DNA of 6,223 nucleotides from Lachnospiraceae bacterium. Its GTDB lineage: Bacteria > Bacillota_A > Clostridia > Lachnospirales > Lachnospiraceae. Positions 6,050-6,223 of the stretch are shown piece after piece. The stretch spans positions 1 to 6,223 of the forward strand of contig JAFZQP010000037.1 of assembly GCA_017620345.1 (NCBI GenBank), written 5' to 3'. Positions within the stretch are counted from its first letter, which is position 1; the number at the start of each line of letters is the position of its first letter. The translations under genes and the position numbers were made by a program. Under the pieces are notes generated by a model, which saw only the letters and a program-made list of their open reading frames with translations, did no database searches and was not told where the DNA came from.

Positions 6050-6223
6050 TTAGGAATTTTTTCGGTCTGAAGGACCTGATACGCCGAGCTTTGCCGCAGT
6101 CTCATCGATCCGGCGGACAAGTTCATCATCCGTGAGTACAGTCACACGACCCTCGTCATACTGCGCGTCGACCCATTTCTTGAGTTCCACTATCAGCTCG
6201 TCATTTTTGGAATAATGCTTGTC
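6050..6223 (-). CDS. C-terminal part of an unrecognised protein (partial)
   Basis: Of the minus-strand frames, only this one stays open from the right edge to TAA at 6052-6050, giving 57 residues; the other two hit stops within a dozen codons. The visible part is strongly charged and looks helical: KNDELIVELKKWVDAQ, then DDELVRRIDETAAKLG, and a polar tail ending in SDRKNS. There is no membrane segment, no cysteine and no motif I can name. It is read in the same direction as the metal operon but separated from it by that operon's promoter. I see no terminator between them, so some read-through is possible. Function unknown. Confidence 0.6.
   Translation of the reverse strand, partial: DKHYSKNDELIVELKKWVDAQYDEGRVTVLTDDELVRRIDETAAKLGVSGPSDRKNS

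Overview
The window looks like ordinary chromosome of a low-to-mid GC Firmicute, most likely a clostridial anaerobe of the Lachnospiraceae type. Supporting signs are strong AGGAGG-like ribosome binding sites, a YesN/YesM-type two-component pair, an Ala/Pro/Glu-rich lipoprotein linker directly after the lipobox, and consensus sigma-A-like promoters in AT-rich gaps. This placement is inferred from style; no marker gene is present. All supported genes lie on the minus strand, so the region is transcribed from high to low coordinates.

In order of transcription: (1) 6223-6050, the C-terminal end of an unrecognised gene. (2) 6049-5945, an AT-rich gap with a near-consensus promoter and a candidate metal-repressor operator. 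(3) 5944-5726, a 72-residue stand-alone heavy-metal-associated (HMA) protein with a DCANC metal site. (4) 5689-3755, a P1B-type heavy-metal ATPase that lacks its own HMA domain and has the membrane residues expected of a Zn/Cd/Pb exporter. (5) 3683-3396, an ArsR/SmtB-family repressor with a complete alpha5 D-x-H / H-x-x-E zinc site, preceded by a TTGATT-17-TATAAT promoter. (6) 3392-1767, a YesN-like response regulator with an AraC-type DNA-binding domain. (7) 1770-331, a YesM-like sensor histidine kinase whose ATG overlaps the regulator's stop codon. (8) 272-236, an intrinsic terminator. (9) 160 to below 1, the N-terminus of a lipoprotein, probably the binding protein of an ABC importer.

Genes 3-5 form a metal-export module: the HMA protein plausibly delivers Zn2+ or Cd2+ to the ATPase, and the ArsR protein plausibly represses the operon until metal binds. 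Genes 6-8 resemble the usual arrangement of a YesMN system next to the solute-binding protein gene it controls. The unusual point is the join: only 3 nt separate the ArsR stop from the response-regulator start, so the metal sensor and the two-component system are probably on one mRNA. The arsR promoter also overlaps the arsR Shine-Dalgarno sequence, so mRNAs from the two possible promoters may be translated differently. I see no mobile element, CRISPR array, tRNA or rRNA, and no clearly new defence-type system. The metal-sensor/two-component junction is the most interesting feature.
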